Positions 13,517 to 27,357 of a stretch of 64,000 nt of DNA are shown here, in pieces. The DNA is from Rhopalosiphum padi. Lineage: Eukaryota > Arthropoda > Insecta > Hemiptera > Aphididae. The notes under the pieces are model-generated. The model had not been told where the DNA came from. It saw nothing but the letters and a program-made list of their open reading frames with translations, and did no database searches. The translations under genes were made by a program, and so were the position numbers. Positions within the stretch are counted from its first letter, which is position 1. Every line of letters begins with the position of its first letter. The stretch lies in NCBI RefSeq assembly GCF_020882245.1, contig NC_083598.1, forward strand, positions 12,269,178 to 12,333,177, given 5' to 3'.

Positions 13517-13572
13517 TGCTGCGAGATCTGCCAACCCTCGACCCAGGCGAAACGTACGCTGTTACAAACTAG
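13517..13572 (+). CDS. Possible alternative last exon of the cyclase gene (tentative)
   Basis: Only 257 bp after exon C, the acceptor-like GGACTTTATTCAG (ends 13516) precedes a sharply GC-richer segment. Read with the single leftover G of exon C, it gives VLRDLPTLDPGETYAVTN and then TAG at 13570-13572. That would end the protein just after the kinase-homology domain, without a cyclase domain. The peptide does not resemble the normal continuation, so this is either an alternative terminal exon or a chance open frame in a transposon scrap (the following AGAGGGCGCTGACAG looks repeat-like). An AATAAA lies about 290 bp downstream. Confidence 0.18.
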
Positions 13573-16500
13573 AGGGCGCTGACAGTCTTGAAAAAATATA
13601 ATATACTTAGAATTTACGTAGGTTTTTCTATGATCACGTGTACAAAGTAGTTTTGAAAAATATTAAATCGAGATTTAATTGTGTTAAAATAATATAAATA
13701 TATCAAGTTCAAAGGACGACGAAAATAATTATCGTTTCTAGTTCATAGTCGCTGTAAAAAAAAAAACAAACGTTAATTTGATTTTATTAAATTATGTCTT
13801 TATATAAAATTATAACAATTATTAGATTATGTTCGATAATAACAAGTTAAATTATGATTAAATAAATTTACACTTTGTCGAAAGCAACTTTTTATCAGTC
13901 ACGCGTTCACTATAAGAAATAATAAAACATGTCACTTAACTATATCAACTGACAAATGAATGGTTATAGTAGGTACTTTATTGAAAAAATACCTACCTTC
14001 TTATATCAATTGCATGCTTACATAAATCACTATAATTTGCTTGGTTAAACTACTTTAAGAATGTTAATGTTCTTATAAGTTATTAATTAATAACTCCTTG
14101 AGTAAACACGTTGTAAGTGCACTTTGTGTAAAAGTCATTTGATCATGAAGATTAAAGATAATAATATAATATAATATGTATTTATTATATTAATAATACT
14201 ATTTCCTTTTTAATATATCATAATATGATGATAATTTCACGATCGTTAATTTTTCGAATAAAATATGATTTTAGAGATTAAATTGTATTGTAATTGTATC
14301 AATATTTTTCCATCGAATGTATGATGTTAAATTAAAAATATTAACAATAATATTTGTCGTCAGTTTTATCTTGAAAATAATAATACAACGTTAGGTGTGT
14401 AATGACTTCTTGATGAATATTGTAGATAATTATTTAAAATCTAACTCTTAAATTGAATGATATTTATTTTGAATAATCATCAATAATAATATTTAAAAAT
14501 AAAAAGATTCGAAAACTGTATAACTAGTTTTAAAAGTATAAGCCAAATATTATAGAAATATAATAAAATAAGTAAAAATCGTTGTTTTGATACTCACAAT
14601 AAACAATAGTTATGATATGTCGGCATAAAAAATAATGAAGTTGTCTGTAAAAATAAAATATAGTTACAAATGTTTTTATTTTATTTATTTTAATATATAT
14701 ACCTACGTAATGATATTGCATTATTGTAATTTACCATTTTCTTTGAGATCAAAACTGCTACATATTTTAAATTAATGTACATAACTATTTTTTTCTTCTG
14801 ATAAACATAAAAAAATAAACAACAACAAAGTGCCTCATTGTCTTTTGCACGTGTATATAACATATATTTACGTGGATAATTCAATTTAATGTAAATTGTC
14901 AGGTACTGAATAATATGACGAATGAAATGATAATCATTGGTAAACAAGTCTAAACTATGACGTTTATGTAACGTACATGTTCCTCTTCTGTATACTAAAA
15001 TAGTAAAATACGATTTATTAAATAAAATTACTCTAAACATTCTATATATACACTGTGCGTGTCACAAAAGTGTGCAAAATAACATTCAAATGTTTGAAAT
15101 TGGCAAGATAAGTATAGTTTTACTACCAAACAGTCAGATTTTATCGGAAATAAAATTGGGAAATGAATATGAAAATCTACCTAGTCGTGATGTGGAATAG
15201 CCAATTCATACTACTTCAGTCACTTACTTCATTTCAAATTAAAGACACTGGGAATAAGCTTATATAGACATAATCCCCTTTCAAGGGACTTTCATTTGAG
15301 ACAGGTATTGTGTGCACAGTTAGAAATCAATCAGCTACAAAACTTAAAATCTCGTTGCTTGGCAACATCACAAATTCAACTATAACGATATACTATTACT
15401 AAATAACTTTCGTTGGAATATTAACGGATTCAATACTTGGTTTTATACAGAGTGTAATTTATCTATTTGACATTATTGCATTTGTATAATAGACGAGTTA
15501 CACCATGTATATATATAATTTTTAAACAATACATTTTCAAAACTATAACAGTATAATGTATGCTGTATAAATATATATTAAATACAAAAATTCAACGTTT
15601 GAATAAAGAATCACATCAATATGAAATACCTGCCCATTAAAATAAACATTTAAAACATTAACTTACCTAGTGTATTTATTTTATTTTTATTGATTAAATA
15701 GTCATCTGTATTTGTAATGTTTTCTATAAATATATCCATGTTATTGAGATCAAAACATAATGCTTAAACTAATTGAGTAACTTCGAGTAGATACTCCTTT
15801 AATATATTTTAATTTACTGTATAAACCATATAAGTATATAATATAATATAAATTATTTTAAAATAACACAAATATTTTAATAGTACACTATCTATTGATA
15901 TTTCAGGGGTACTAAAAAACTTAGAACTTGCCTGAACATGTAAATTTGTCTCCTTCAATAATGTTTTTTGATTGCTTTCCTAATACTTCTCCCATTAAAC
16001 GTAAATATTTGTATAGTATTTTTTTTCTTTATTTTGTTTAATAATTTTTAAATAGTTATCGTTCATTGTTTATTATTCGTTTGTATTCTTTTGAATTTGT
16101 TATTTTATTTTTGTTTACAAATCCATACAAATTGTGACAAGTAAAACATGAATGTAAAGAAAAATAAAGGTTAGAGAATTCAAATAAACAAGAAGTAAAT
16201 TACCAGTGTGTGTCTAAACAAAACTAGTGTTACACAAAAATAAAAATTCTATGAACAAAAAATGTATTGCAATATATAATATGAGATTGAGAGCATAAAA
16301 ACATAAAATTAAGCAAATAAAAACTGTAGAATTGAGTCGCTAAAGAACTGTATAACAATATAAAATGTAAACTATCCAAACGTTTTCTATTATTCGGTAC
16401 AAAAGTGTACGATTCTTATACATTCTCCCACTCATCTCACTGAGCTGTATTATGGTGGTCTTATTATTTTTAAGAATGAAAAATTTGTTTTATATTATTA

Positions 16501-18877
16501 CCTAATAAATTGTTTCGCTTTCTATATTAAATATTATTATTTTTAAATAAATTAATGACCACACAAAAATAAATGTAAATATTTAAGATACATTTCATCA
16601 AACTTGAGTTAGCAAATAAAAATTACTATCGTAATTACTATTGTACATTTTCATATAAAAATAAATAATAATACTTGATACATTATAAGGGCTATCATAA
16701 TACAGCTAAGTCTACAGCTGAAAACTATAAATAAACTAATAATAGTTTGCTAAATGATATAATTTATTGTAGATTTATAATAATATTTGATCTTTTGTTG
16801 ATATAAGTGAAATTAAACAAAATATAATTGTTATCTTTTATTATTAGAATTAAATTATTTATTATTATTAGTTTTAGAAAATTAAAAATATGAAAATTAA
16901 ATTAAGCTTTCAAAGGTAGGTAGTAGATTTTAATTACTTAATTTTTTACGTTGAATGTACTAAAAATATTCATATATATATATATATATTATATGTATTT
17001 TAAATGAATAATATATTATAAAAACGTATATGTAATAAGTAAAAAGTTTAAATTGTATTATTAATCAATATATATAAATATTTATTTTAATATACTCATA
17101 TTTTGAAATTAATAATTTAAAAACAAATACATTTAATTAGTACCAACAATTCAATTCAAAAGAGGTATTGTGGTAACATGATAATCAGAACCCCAAAACT
17201 GCAAATGGTGTATTGCTCAGTGTGTAACAAAAATAATTTTTTTACCAATCAATGTCAATGATAATATTTTGTTAGTTTTATTGGAATGATGCCTCGGAAA
17301 GTGCAATATATTATAAGCTTTCAACTTTTTATGATCGAAAATAGTCGTAGAAACTCGTTGACCATAATCAGCCTATATCAAACGTAGATAATCGAGGAGC
17401 AAAGAATGATGTCTCATTGTATAACGGCCAATCATTCACTGTGAAATGTATGCAACTTCGCGTTACGTTTCTGGGTAATAACAATATATTATCTCACTAT
17501 TTAGGGCAATTGAAGGAGCATTAAAGTAAAAATATCGGATACATTTTTTAAGAAATTATGTCATTTGACAATTTTAATTGAATTTTACTACATCCATATA
17601 TTTAATCAAGCTTTACGTCTGACATGCTGTTAAAAATCGTATCGTTTATAAATAATACATTATATATTATATTTTGTAATACAATGACCGAACGTAAGCG
17701 GTTTACACGATAAAGCTTCTTAGGAATTATTAATTACCTGTCTAAATAGCAGGTTTTGTCTTAAACAATATGATCGTAAGTTCTACTCGTGCACTGTTGT
17801 ACGGCTTACGTGAAACTTTTGAAGTTCACTTTCGGGGAAGCTACACCGATATCTATCGAAATCTAACAATTATTAATTAAACACTCTCGGGTGGAGGGGT
17901 GCATCTGCAGTCGAATGTTGATAACGCGACATAGGAACTGATCAATTAAAGACGATGCGAGATTCAGTGGTACTTGGAATAAAGGATGTGTAAAGAGGTC
18001 CTACGCAATCTAATTGTGTGTGTGTAATATAAAGTGATTTTGCATCGTTAAATTCGCCGCGTGTCAACACACACTATTTATTATAAACGTGTAAGTACGT
18101 GAAATTAAACACTCTATAAATAAATTGCCAATAACGTCAACACGCCCTCCACTGATGCAAAACTCAATTCAATTATATTTTATATATGCACATACACATA
18201 CGTCGCTATTAAACATTATTTATTCATATATTATACACCTATATATATATAATTTTATCACCAACTAATGACGTAAATTGCAGCCGCAATAAAGGACAAA
18301 AAGGACAAATATTGTTTTATGTGCATACAATGGATTATAATAATCACTATAATAGTTAAGTATTGTACAAATTATTATTGGAACATATTTCATCCTTAAC
18401 ACTAACGAGCATAAAACAATCGACACTGTCTTGCAGCAATAACTTAACTGCAATGATTTAGTACATACGTTTCGATGTGCATACACAGTGCACACTAACT
18501 GTCCCGATCTACTTATATATAATATATATGTATATATATATCATAAAACATCGTCTAACCGCCATTTCATACAATAAAACAGTTCTGCTGAATCGATATT
18601 TTCATGACGAGCCGTTATGTATGTCATAGTGCAGTTTACACTTCGTTTCAAATTGTTATTCATGGAAAACATTTTTTTCTTCTAAACGTATCCATCTGTT
18701 AAAAATGTGCTAATATTATTAAAAATATTACACAGATATGGTATTGTGTACGATATACTCAGCAGATTATATCTGTATGTGATGGACTGAAATTATATTT
18801 CATATTTTATTTTTAAGCTTCCTGTACTTACATACAATTTTTTACGACAAAAAAAATAAATTTTATTTTTAAAATGG

Positions 18878-18901
18878 TTATTATTATTATTATTATTATT
18901 A
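18878..18901. repeat. (TTA)8 microsatellite
   Basis: Eight perfect TTA units, ending in ATATGAATAT. Confidence 0.95.
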
Positions 18902-19827
18902 TATGAATATCAAAATTATTATCAATTAAAATATTAAATAATTAAAAACATTTTTACTATTTATCACCGAAATGAATTTAACTAATGGAAAATTATTTGA
19001 ATAAAATATAAAACATACCACTGGCAACCGTTGGAGTTAAAAAATAACACACAATTTATTTCTTTTATTCTATAATCGGACAATTTGATATATTGTTGCA
19101 TACAATTTTAAATAATTAAAACAGTGTGACTATAAATTCCTTATTAGTTGTAGTTCGACAATCGTATTACATTTATCTATATAATGTACTATTCAATATC
19201 GTTTCATTTTTACCTCTAGTTCAACGTAGAGTTAAGTCATAATGAATTATAGAAGTATAATATGATATAAATATTTTATTCGCCGAAGCTATCTACATTT
19301 TACTTAAAATTAATCAAATAGTTACAATATAACAAATCATTCAACAAGCAGTAAAACCGATATTTTTTAACTCTATAAAATATTCTCATTAAATTACATT
19401 AATAGGTCTGTACAAAATGTATTCAGATGATTCAAATGCATGTATAAATCAATATATTTTAAATTAATTTAAATCATTTGCAAATGTACGTACCTAATAC
19501 GAGTATTCATATCATACCGCAGGCACCGGCAGTATAATAATTTCAAATTGACAATAAGAGACAATAAGATTACATGCACATCACTGATGAGCATATTATA
19601 TCATTATTATAATAATTTGTATGTTTATTTATTTATTTTATTCAACTTAACTCAATGTATATACACTATAGCACTACATAATCTACATAATAATACTAGT
19701 ATAACGACAGTTCTATAAAAAAGATAGATGAAACAAATTTACGTTTGCACATATATTTCATAAACGCGGATATGATAGTGCTAAAAAATAAAAATTCTAA
19801 CTCCGTATTTTTGTCATATAGTTATCA

Positions 19828-19853
19828 TATTGATAAATATATATTTATCAATA
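19828..19853. repeat. Perfect 26-bp AT palindrome
   Basis: The sequence is identical to its reverse complement over 26 bp, centred between 19840 and 19841, with half-site TATTGATAAATAT. It could extrude as a cruciform or bind a homodimer. Nothing coding is nearby. Confidence 0.9.
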
Positions 19854-20152
19854 GTTAGTTAAATGGTATTACGGTTAGTAATAAATATAGTGTGTTAGTT
19901 ATGAACAGTTAAATACTACACAATTGAACATAATTGTTGACATTAGATTTAACAGTTTAAATTTTCAACAATTGTATTAAACTCAACCGTTATTTTTCTT
20001 AGTACTTATTTATAAATTGAATATAGTTATTCATGTCCATATTAAGCGTCTAATTAAATTGCTCGCGGCTAGATAAAAACAGCTCTAAAAAGTAAAAATT
20101 GTTTGCGACCCTAAGACCTGACCTAACCTGTCTGTAAACGACTGGAATACTA

Positions 20153-20317
20153 ATGAGCCGCACAATTTGCGGTAGTAGTGGCGTTGCTTGTGCGGTGGTT
20201 AGTGGCGAGCGAGGTGGCACTACTAGGTGGAAAGAAGATCCCTCCCACTCGTTTGATTTATGGGCCGAACGCCCAGACAAATCCACCCGAAACCAATTTG
20301 CTTGTTACCGACGCTGA
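20153..20317 (+). CDS. Candidate small protein, 54 codons (unrecognised)
   Basis: A frame from ATG 20153 to TGA 20315-20317 lies in an isolated GC-rich block. It reads MSRTICGSSGVACAVVSGER, then GGTTRWKEDPSHSFDLWAER, then PDKSTRNQFACYRR. An in-frame TAA at 20135-20137 lies just upstream, so the frame is closed on both sides. The middle (RWKEDPSHSFDLWAERPDKS) has a composition like a soluble protein, but I recognise no family. A minus-strand frame overlaps it, so chance openness in GC-rich DNA is possible. The block also contains an inverted repeat, TAGTAGTG (20173) with CACTACTA (20218), which would fit a transposon fragment instead. Confidence 0.2.
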   Translation: MSRTICGSSGVACAVVSGERGGTTRWKEDPSHSFDLWAERPDKSTRNQFACYRR

Positions 20318-21399
20318 TTTATTTAGATTTTATCAATGCCAACTTCAATTGATTAGATGCGTCGTTGTTAGTCAAATAAAAAATAATACATTTAAAAAAA
20401 GACACGAAATATACAATTTAATATAGGTAATTAGGAGTATTGCGCTATCGGTTTTGTTTTTTATGTATGTCATGTATTCGTAAATTGCCCATTATTTTTA
20501 TACAGCTGGTGTTTAAAAATAATAATAACAATATTTCAGTATTAACCTTGGTATAACACAATAAATAATTCTACGTATCTTCTATATTATATAATAAAAA
20601 TACATAAAAAATAATACATTAAATAAAAATGTCCAGGTCGTCATAGATTTGTTCAACCGAATAATACGTCGAACAAGTTTCAGATTGAAGCTCATTTTCG
20701 GCGAATTTCTCGATATTTTTCCAAATACATTTTCTATCGTGCAATATAATAATCTGTATACTTTAAGGAATTGGATCCATCGCACACCATTCCTATCTCT
20801 CGAAACACCATTGCGCAAAACGACGAAAACCGATGTCACAAATTGCTATTGCACGCAAACGGTTGATTAGTCGTGTACACTTTGATTAGTGCTCGCCTGT
20901 AGTACCGAAAAATCGACTATTGCATTGTGCATAATTATAAGTAATCGACACTAACAATTATGTGTGACAACCTGTTATAGAAAATAAAGCCTCGATCAAA
21001 TAATTTTAAACCTTAATGTCTAGGTGCACGCATACAATCAGTAACGACATTTATGTAAATATATTAATTTTCGGAAGACCTCATGTAAATTATTATAATC
21101 GTGATAAATATGAATAAAAGTTATTATGACTAGATAATTTAAATTAATACATTTGTACGCAGTTGTACTCTGCGATCGTTAAATATAGGATTGTATTTTT
21201 TTCCAGTATAATATATGTGTGTAAATATTTGCATAATCGTAAATTTAAAGATAATAATTTTTGTTTCCGAGTATATTCTTGTCATCGTATCATCCGACCG
21301 TAATGAACGTATATATTTAGTAAAATCATTAAATTAAATCAATATTATTAGTTTTTTATGTTTTTATTATAAATGTAATAGACAGATTTTTAACGGCTT
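20318..21399. other. Mixed-composition spacer
   Basis: AT-rich sequence with a moderately GC-richer patch at 20640-20900 that carries overlapping short frames on both strands. Neither translation resembles a known protein and no good splice borders bracket them. I see no gene. Confidence 0.5.
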
Positions 21400-21878
21400 T
21401 GAAGTATCAAACGGGGTGAAAAAAATTGCATTACGGCGACCACCAGAAACCATCGGTTGATTTGATTTATACAGTAATGGAACACACTTCGTTTCAGAGA
21501 CAACTTTATTGATGTCAGAATAAACTTGCTTTGTCACGCAATGAAATACCGCATCAGCCTACACGCTGCGGCGTAATTCAAAACCCAATAATATATTACA
21601 TACATGTTGACCCAGAGTACCCGTAACGGCGATAGTATCGTTCGGGCTAAGCGAAGTCGCATCGCAATTCGAGATTATATTTCGAGACGGTGGCGCGATA
21701 CACTTATGGGTTCGGTTAAGAACATTTCGAATGGCTGGTTACGATTTTTTTTTTGTGGAATAAACGAAGTTCACACGAGTTATTCAAATGCGCGTAACCG
21801 CCGATAGAAATAAACGGCCGAATCAGACGAAAAAACAGACGTTTAGCGGCGTATACGACGTCTCGATATGCCACACAA

Positions 21879-21896
21879 ACACACACACACACACAC
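21879..21896. repeat. (AC)9 microsatellite
   Basis: Nine AC units directly before TGCGTCTGCG, inside the CpG-rich island. Confidence 0.9.
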
Positions 21897-23474
21897 TGCG
21901 TCTGCGATCGGCGCACAATACAATAATATGTTACGACATTGTTTTCGTTCCGATCGCATAATATAATAGTGTTTAATTCGCATAGGATTTAACGTCACCG
22001 CGACATATTATTATTGCGGAGACGACTACCACTACACATTCCTCGTGCGTCGTACAGAAGTGGCGCTCGTTTGCGGATAATCGCAATCGATCCGCGAGCG
22101 CTCAGCTCGTTACACTCGAAATAATATCGCGTCTACGAAATTAGTGGAACGCCCGAAACATATAATGCGATATGCATATGATTGTATTATTGTTGTTACA
22201 ATATAATATACTGTATATTATCGTTGTTACACAATGCACTAGCACTCGGATGGAACGCCGCTGCGCTACGAGTGCGGGCCAAACGAGTGCTGATCCTCTC
22301 AGCGCGATCATATTATATAACGTCATATGTTACGAGGTTCACTTACCGCGCATACCCAGTTCTACCTACCGGTCGTCGTATAATAACGCGTTTGTGATAT
22401 AACACTGTATGCGGTGAGCCTTTGACGTACCGTCAAAAAGGATAATGGGTATCGCGCGAAGACGTTGTCTCGCTCGAATTCGTCTCGTCGACGGTTTTTC
22501 TATTCAATAGCGTATTATTATTATGTCATGTGATGACGATGATACACGCCCGTCTCACGCCCGCCGGCCATAGTGTGCACACGGCTGCCAAACGCGTCTA
22601 TTGAATTCGAACAACCGCCGACTACGGCCGCCGCCGCCGTCGCTCATCGCTACCGCGTTATTGTGATATTACGCGCGTAAGACGTAAGATATTATACCTG
22701 TTCGGTGCTCGGCGAAGTCCGGTCCCGTCCAGAATCGTTATGGCGATACGTTCACACGCCGAGAACAGATATATTGAAATATAATTACGTTTATCCGTTT
22801 TCACGACGTAAAATAATGACGTGTGAAATACGACGTCTGAGACAGCGTTTTAGGACACGCGTATACGTCATAATGTTACGCGTACACTATCGTAATTTAA
22901 TGGATTGTCGAGGTCGTCGTCCGCGATTAAAAGCTAATCGATCGCAATCGCGCCACTTTCGACTTGTGCGATTATCGTAGTTAAGCTTATACCGGTCGTG
23001 TACGTTTCGATATCCGTCTCGATCACTGCTGTACGCGAGTTATATTATAATAATATAATGTTCAAACATTATTACGCGGTCCCGATCCATTTGTTTATTA
23101 TCTGTCTCGCCGTTGTCGTAAAATCGTGAAATTATTGCTTATCGTTTCGGCCGTATTACGTTACACTATATCATAGCGGCAGCAGCCGCCGTATATAATG
23201 CAATAATATTATATATTATACGGACTGGAAATCGGACACAGCTGGATGGTGGGATTCGGAATTTACTAACACTTTTCACAGACGTCTCGTTTCCTCGTGA
23301 AATAAATATTTTGAAAATTCCATATAGTAATATATATAGGGTGTGACATGTGTCAAATCGTTTTTCATGCACCCGTTCGTTCCAATAAATGGCTTTCACA
23401 TATCTGTTACCACGTGATGTGTCATTTTTAAAAGTCGACTAGGTGCGCTGCTTACAGGTGTTAAGCCGATATAC

Positions 23475-23510
23475 TTTTATATACGTCCCGCGCAACGCAA
23501 CTCAGCAGTT
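23475..23510 (+). promoter_or_regulatory. Candidate TATA box and initiator
   Basis: TTTTATAT at 23475-23482 is followed about 25-30 bp downstream by CTCAGCAGTTAGTC, which holds TCA- and AGTT-type insect initiator cores. This is the spacing of a classic TATA promoter firing to the right. I found no exon identified with it. Confidence 0.3.
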
Positions 23511-24432
23511 AGTCATTGGATTTTTTTTTTAAATGCTTGTTTATGTACAATTGAAAGATGACGACTGCGAACACTTAATATAAATAATTACCCAAAATTT
23601 TACCAAATGTATGATAATTATAGATCAGTATAAAGATATTCTCATAGTATACTATAAGGTAATAATTTAAACGGTTCAGAGAATGTATTTGTAATAAAGA
23701 TGATCAGCTTAAAAACCAAAATAAAATATTACTCCAAATGTTATTGTTTCTCTCTCATCACATTCATGTAAAATATAAATTATATTTAATCAAAATTTTA
23801 TTGGTGATTTGTCACGTTTAATTTCCTCCATATTTCCGCTACTATATTAGATACATCATTATTATTTTTATTATTTTTACCTAACTAATTAATAACTCTG
23901 TACCTAGTTATTTATTAACTTTTTAAAATTCCATTTTTCCGATCGATTATTTTATTGTATTCTTTCGTGTAAAACTCATAGATATTACTATTAAAGTTTA
24001 GGTAATTATTATTAGTTCTTAGGTCAAAAATAATATTTGTGATAAAGTTTAAAAAGAAAAGTTTTAATTTTATGGGTTACCATTGACCATTTGGTTCCAT
24101 TTAGTATTTACTAGCTCGTGTTATATATTTTTACACTATAACTTTCCTATAAATTATATTACGTTACATGTATTAAAGTGCAGTTCAATGTTCTTGGCCA
24201 CAACATGGTCTACAAAGCAAAATAGTCTGATCTATATGACCATAATATTGGATGCTTTGAACTGCTGCACCAGAATATTCTATTACAGTCTACAACATAG
24301 CCCTTTGGAGATATTTTAAAATCCAATCAAAATTTTATCTTGCTTTTAGTCTATATATTTTTATCGTTGTTATTTCCTTTGGAAAGCACTACGTCGTTTG
24401 CCATCTATCGCTTTATAAACAAAATAAATACA

Positions 24433-24475
24433 AATACCGGAACCATCGTGTTTTGGAGTTAACTGTTCCGGTATT
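24433..24475. repeat. Perfect 11-bp inverted repeat with 21-base loop
   Basis: AATACCGGAAC at 24433-24443 is exactly complementary to GTTCCGGTATT at 24465-24475. The stem contains ACCGGAA, unusual in this AT-rich stretch. It could be the end pair of a tiny transposon, a structured RNA, or a two-site protein binding element. Confidence 0.75.
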
Positions 24476-27280
24476 CTAACTATCACACAAAGACATAAAG
24501 GGTGAAAATGTTACGTATAGTTTTATGTTTGATCAAAAATAGTATTTAACTCTTTTTTAAGTCCTCCTACTAAGATGCATTCATCTCAAGACTGTCAATA
24601 TTCACTTATAGGATTCAAAGTACATTTCTATTATAAATATAATATTATGATATATTAATATATTATGTATGTATTGAATTTGGCTGAGTTCTCTCGTGAA
24701 TCCTGTGATGGCCTTATAACAATGGTGTTCAGATGTCGATAGCAGATAAAACAAAACGGGTATAATTATAGATATTGAACAATTAGAGTGGAAACTTATT
24801 AATTATTTTGTATATATAAGTAATGAATAATAATTTTATAATGAAGTAGAGATGTTAATTGAGATATATATCGTATAATACTTTATATTAACATATTAAT
24901 AATAGTAACAATAATGACAAAACAATATTGAAACGTAGACAGAATTAATTGGTTTGCATTTGAAATAAATGTCTTATTATCAATATAACATTCGTAATAT
25001 TAATACTAATTATATACTAATATAATATAATGTATATAACGTATGTACATTGTACATAATACAGTAAAGTTATAAAAGCGAAAATTAAGTAAATAAAATG
25101 AATTAACTTACCTCAATTACTACTCTGGTGGTAAAATAATAATTTTACGGTAACAATAAATATTTATGAAACGAGTAGGTGGTATTATAATTTTAACCTG
25201 TGACTATAACTTACAATTTTTGTATGGTCATAGAAATATATTTTTAGTGATACTTGTGCTTCTTAATTTCGCACTTTATTTTCTCTTTCTTCCTATCTCA
25301 ACTTTGATTTTAAATATAATGGTTTTAACAAATATATGATTATTTATTTAAATAATTAATATATATTCGATACATGTATGTAATACGAGTTTACGACCAA
25401 TTTTATTAATAATGAGCATCATCATAATAATATACTAAGTCACAAATAATCAAAACGAATATCACGCATTGAAGAATTATGCGTACAAACAAAAAAAATT
25501 ATTCATAGTTATGAAATATTGTTCGTTTTAACACACTGCTATGAATTTCCACATAACTGCGTTTTCTTTGTTATAATTTATAAAGTTAACATAGAATACG
25601 GTATAGTAACATACGTTTGTTCTTCAAACGAATAAACACGGAATCCATATTTTATAAAATAATGAAAACGCCATATTATTTCTTTCAAAAATGCAAGCGA
25701 GACTGTAGTGGAAATTAGGTCGTTATTTTGTACTCACCAAATCTATACTTTTAGTTTTTTTGTTCAGACACTATAAATCTATTTCAATAAATCTAACTAA
25801 AAAAATTGTTTCCCTAGTTTTTAATACAATAATCATTATTACCCCGAACGTGTGGTATTTTATAAGAAATGTAAAAGAGACAAAATTAATGATCAAATAA
25901 TTATGATAATATTATTAGAGTTTATTACATGTAAATAAATTAAAAATAAATTGAAAACACACATGAGGTACATTCTAAATAAATTGTTTGTTCGAAATAA
26001 TAATGATTTTAAACAGTGTTAAATATTAATTGACCACTTTTAATCTTAGAAATATTGATGATAAACATATATAATGCTAATTAATTTAATTTTAGAATGA
26101 AACAATAATACAGTAATAAATATAATGTGTAATTTATTTGTTTATGAAGCAAAGTCAAAATTAATTATGTTTGCCTTTTACAATAGGTATATATTATATA
26201 ATATATTATCATTATGTAAAATTAGATTTAAAACGTTTTAGGACAGAATAAACGAAAATGTTCGTACTTTATTGAATTCAAAAGACCATTTTCCTGGACC
26301 CTTTTATTAAGTTCAAACATCGTTCAGAAAAATATAATAATATTGGAATGCGTCTTCTCTTACTTACTTTAGGTAGTTATTTCCTATATGTTTTACTAAA
26401 ATATCATGATATACATATCGCCTCTTTCTGTCTTAAAATTATATTTTATCCTTAGTCTATACGCTTTTGTACAAGTACATACTCTAATGATGTTATAACT
26501 TATGATATTATATACATTGAATTTAGTTTTTACACTGTCCCATATAATTTATTGGGTAAAATTTTTATCAGGTTATCTTGAGACTTTGTATTAATTTTCA
26601 GAATAGATTCGTACGTTTCTACTATGTACGTAAAAAAATAAATTTTAAATATCCTGTATATTTCTTAAAATAAACTATAAAATGTAAATATCAAAAATCA
26701 AACAAAATTAAAATTATCATATTTGTCTTCACAAAATCCTGAAACATATTGTGTTTTATAAAAATTTGATATTCTAAAAAACCTGATAAAAAAATGTGAA
26801 AAATAAAATTATGTTTAATAAGTATAAGTACAATTATGTTATATTCACTATCAACGACCAATAATGAAGTTTACAATTCGTGTATAAACAAATCGTACAT
26901 AAATATTATATATCATCTACTTATATTAATATTATTGGTATATAATATTTTTTAAATTTTGAAAAACTAAACATCCAATCCTGAATTTTTCACGTCTCTA
27001 TAATACATATATAATTTGAGACAAAATAATAATAATAATACTTACTAGAGGTTTCAACAAAATAATTTGTTCAGACTAATCTAAATAATAAGCTGCGGGT
27101 AGTTTTATCGATTGATGAATTAATATGATAGTTGTCGAGTTATTGTCATAGTATTTTCAAAAGTAATTACTATTCATATTTCTCAACTTAAACTTTTTTT
27201 TATAATTGATATACATTAACTAGACATACATTAACTTTTTTTGTACTGAATGCAATACTATGCATTAATTGGCATTAATT

Positions 27281-27311
27281 GTGTGTAAGTGTGTGTGTGT
27301 GCACTTGCGCG

Positions 27312-27355
<44 letters not shown>
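27281..27355. repeat. Compound GT / TA microsatellite
   Basis: A GT tract (27281-27300), a short interruption, then about 19 TA units (27318-27355). The small open frame across it is an artefact of the repeat. Confidence 0.95.

Positions 27356-27357
<2 letters not shown>

Larger units (their letters stand above)
13573..20100. other. AT-rich intronic or intergenic sequence
   Basis: I found no supportable exon. Slightly richer patches at 15200-15310, 17160-17470 and 17700-18060 contain only short frames in all readings. If the cyclase gene continues beyond 64000, this is intron. A TTA microsatellite and a perfect AT palindrome are listed separately. Confidence 0.6.
21400..23520. promoter_or_regulatory. 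CpG-rich island, probable promoter / 5' UTR region
   Basis: About 2 kb in which CG dinucleotides and GC content rise strongly against the AT-rich background, peaking near 22550-22680 (GCCGCCGCCGCCGTCGC). Many short frames are open on both strands, but their translations are arginine-rich and protein-unlike, as expected for CpG-rich non-coding DNA. In insects such islands usually mark promoters and first exons. A (AC)9 run lies at 21879-21896. A TATA-plus-initiator pair sits at the right edge. Which strand is transcribed is not certain. Confidence 0.45.

Noticed and set aside
16150..16161. GAATGTAAAGAA, matching part of miR-1
   Set aside because: The match stops after 12 bases, the first bases differ, and no hairpin is visible.
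26601..26640. ATTTTCAG acceptor considered for the next cyclase exon
   Set aside because: In the required phase the second codon is TAG.
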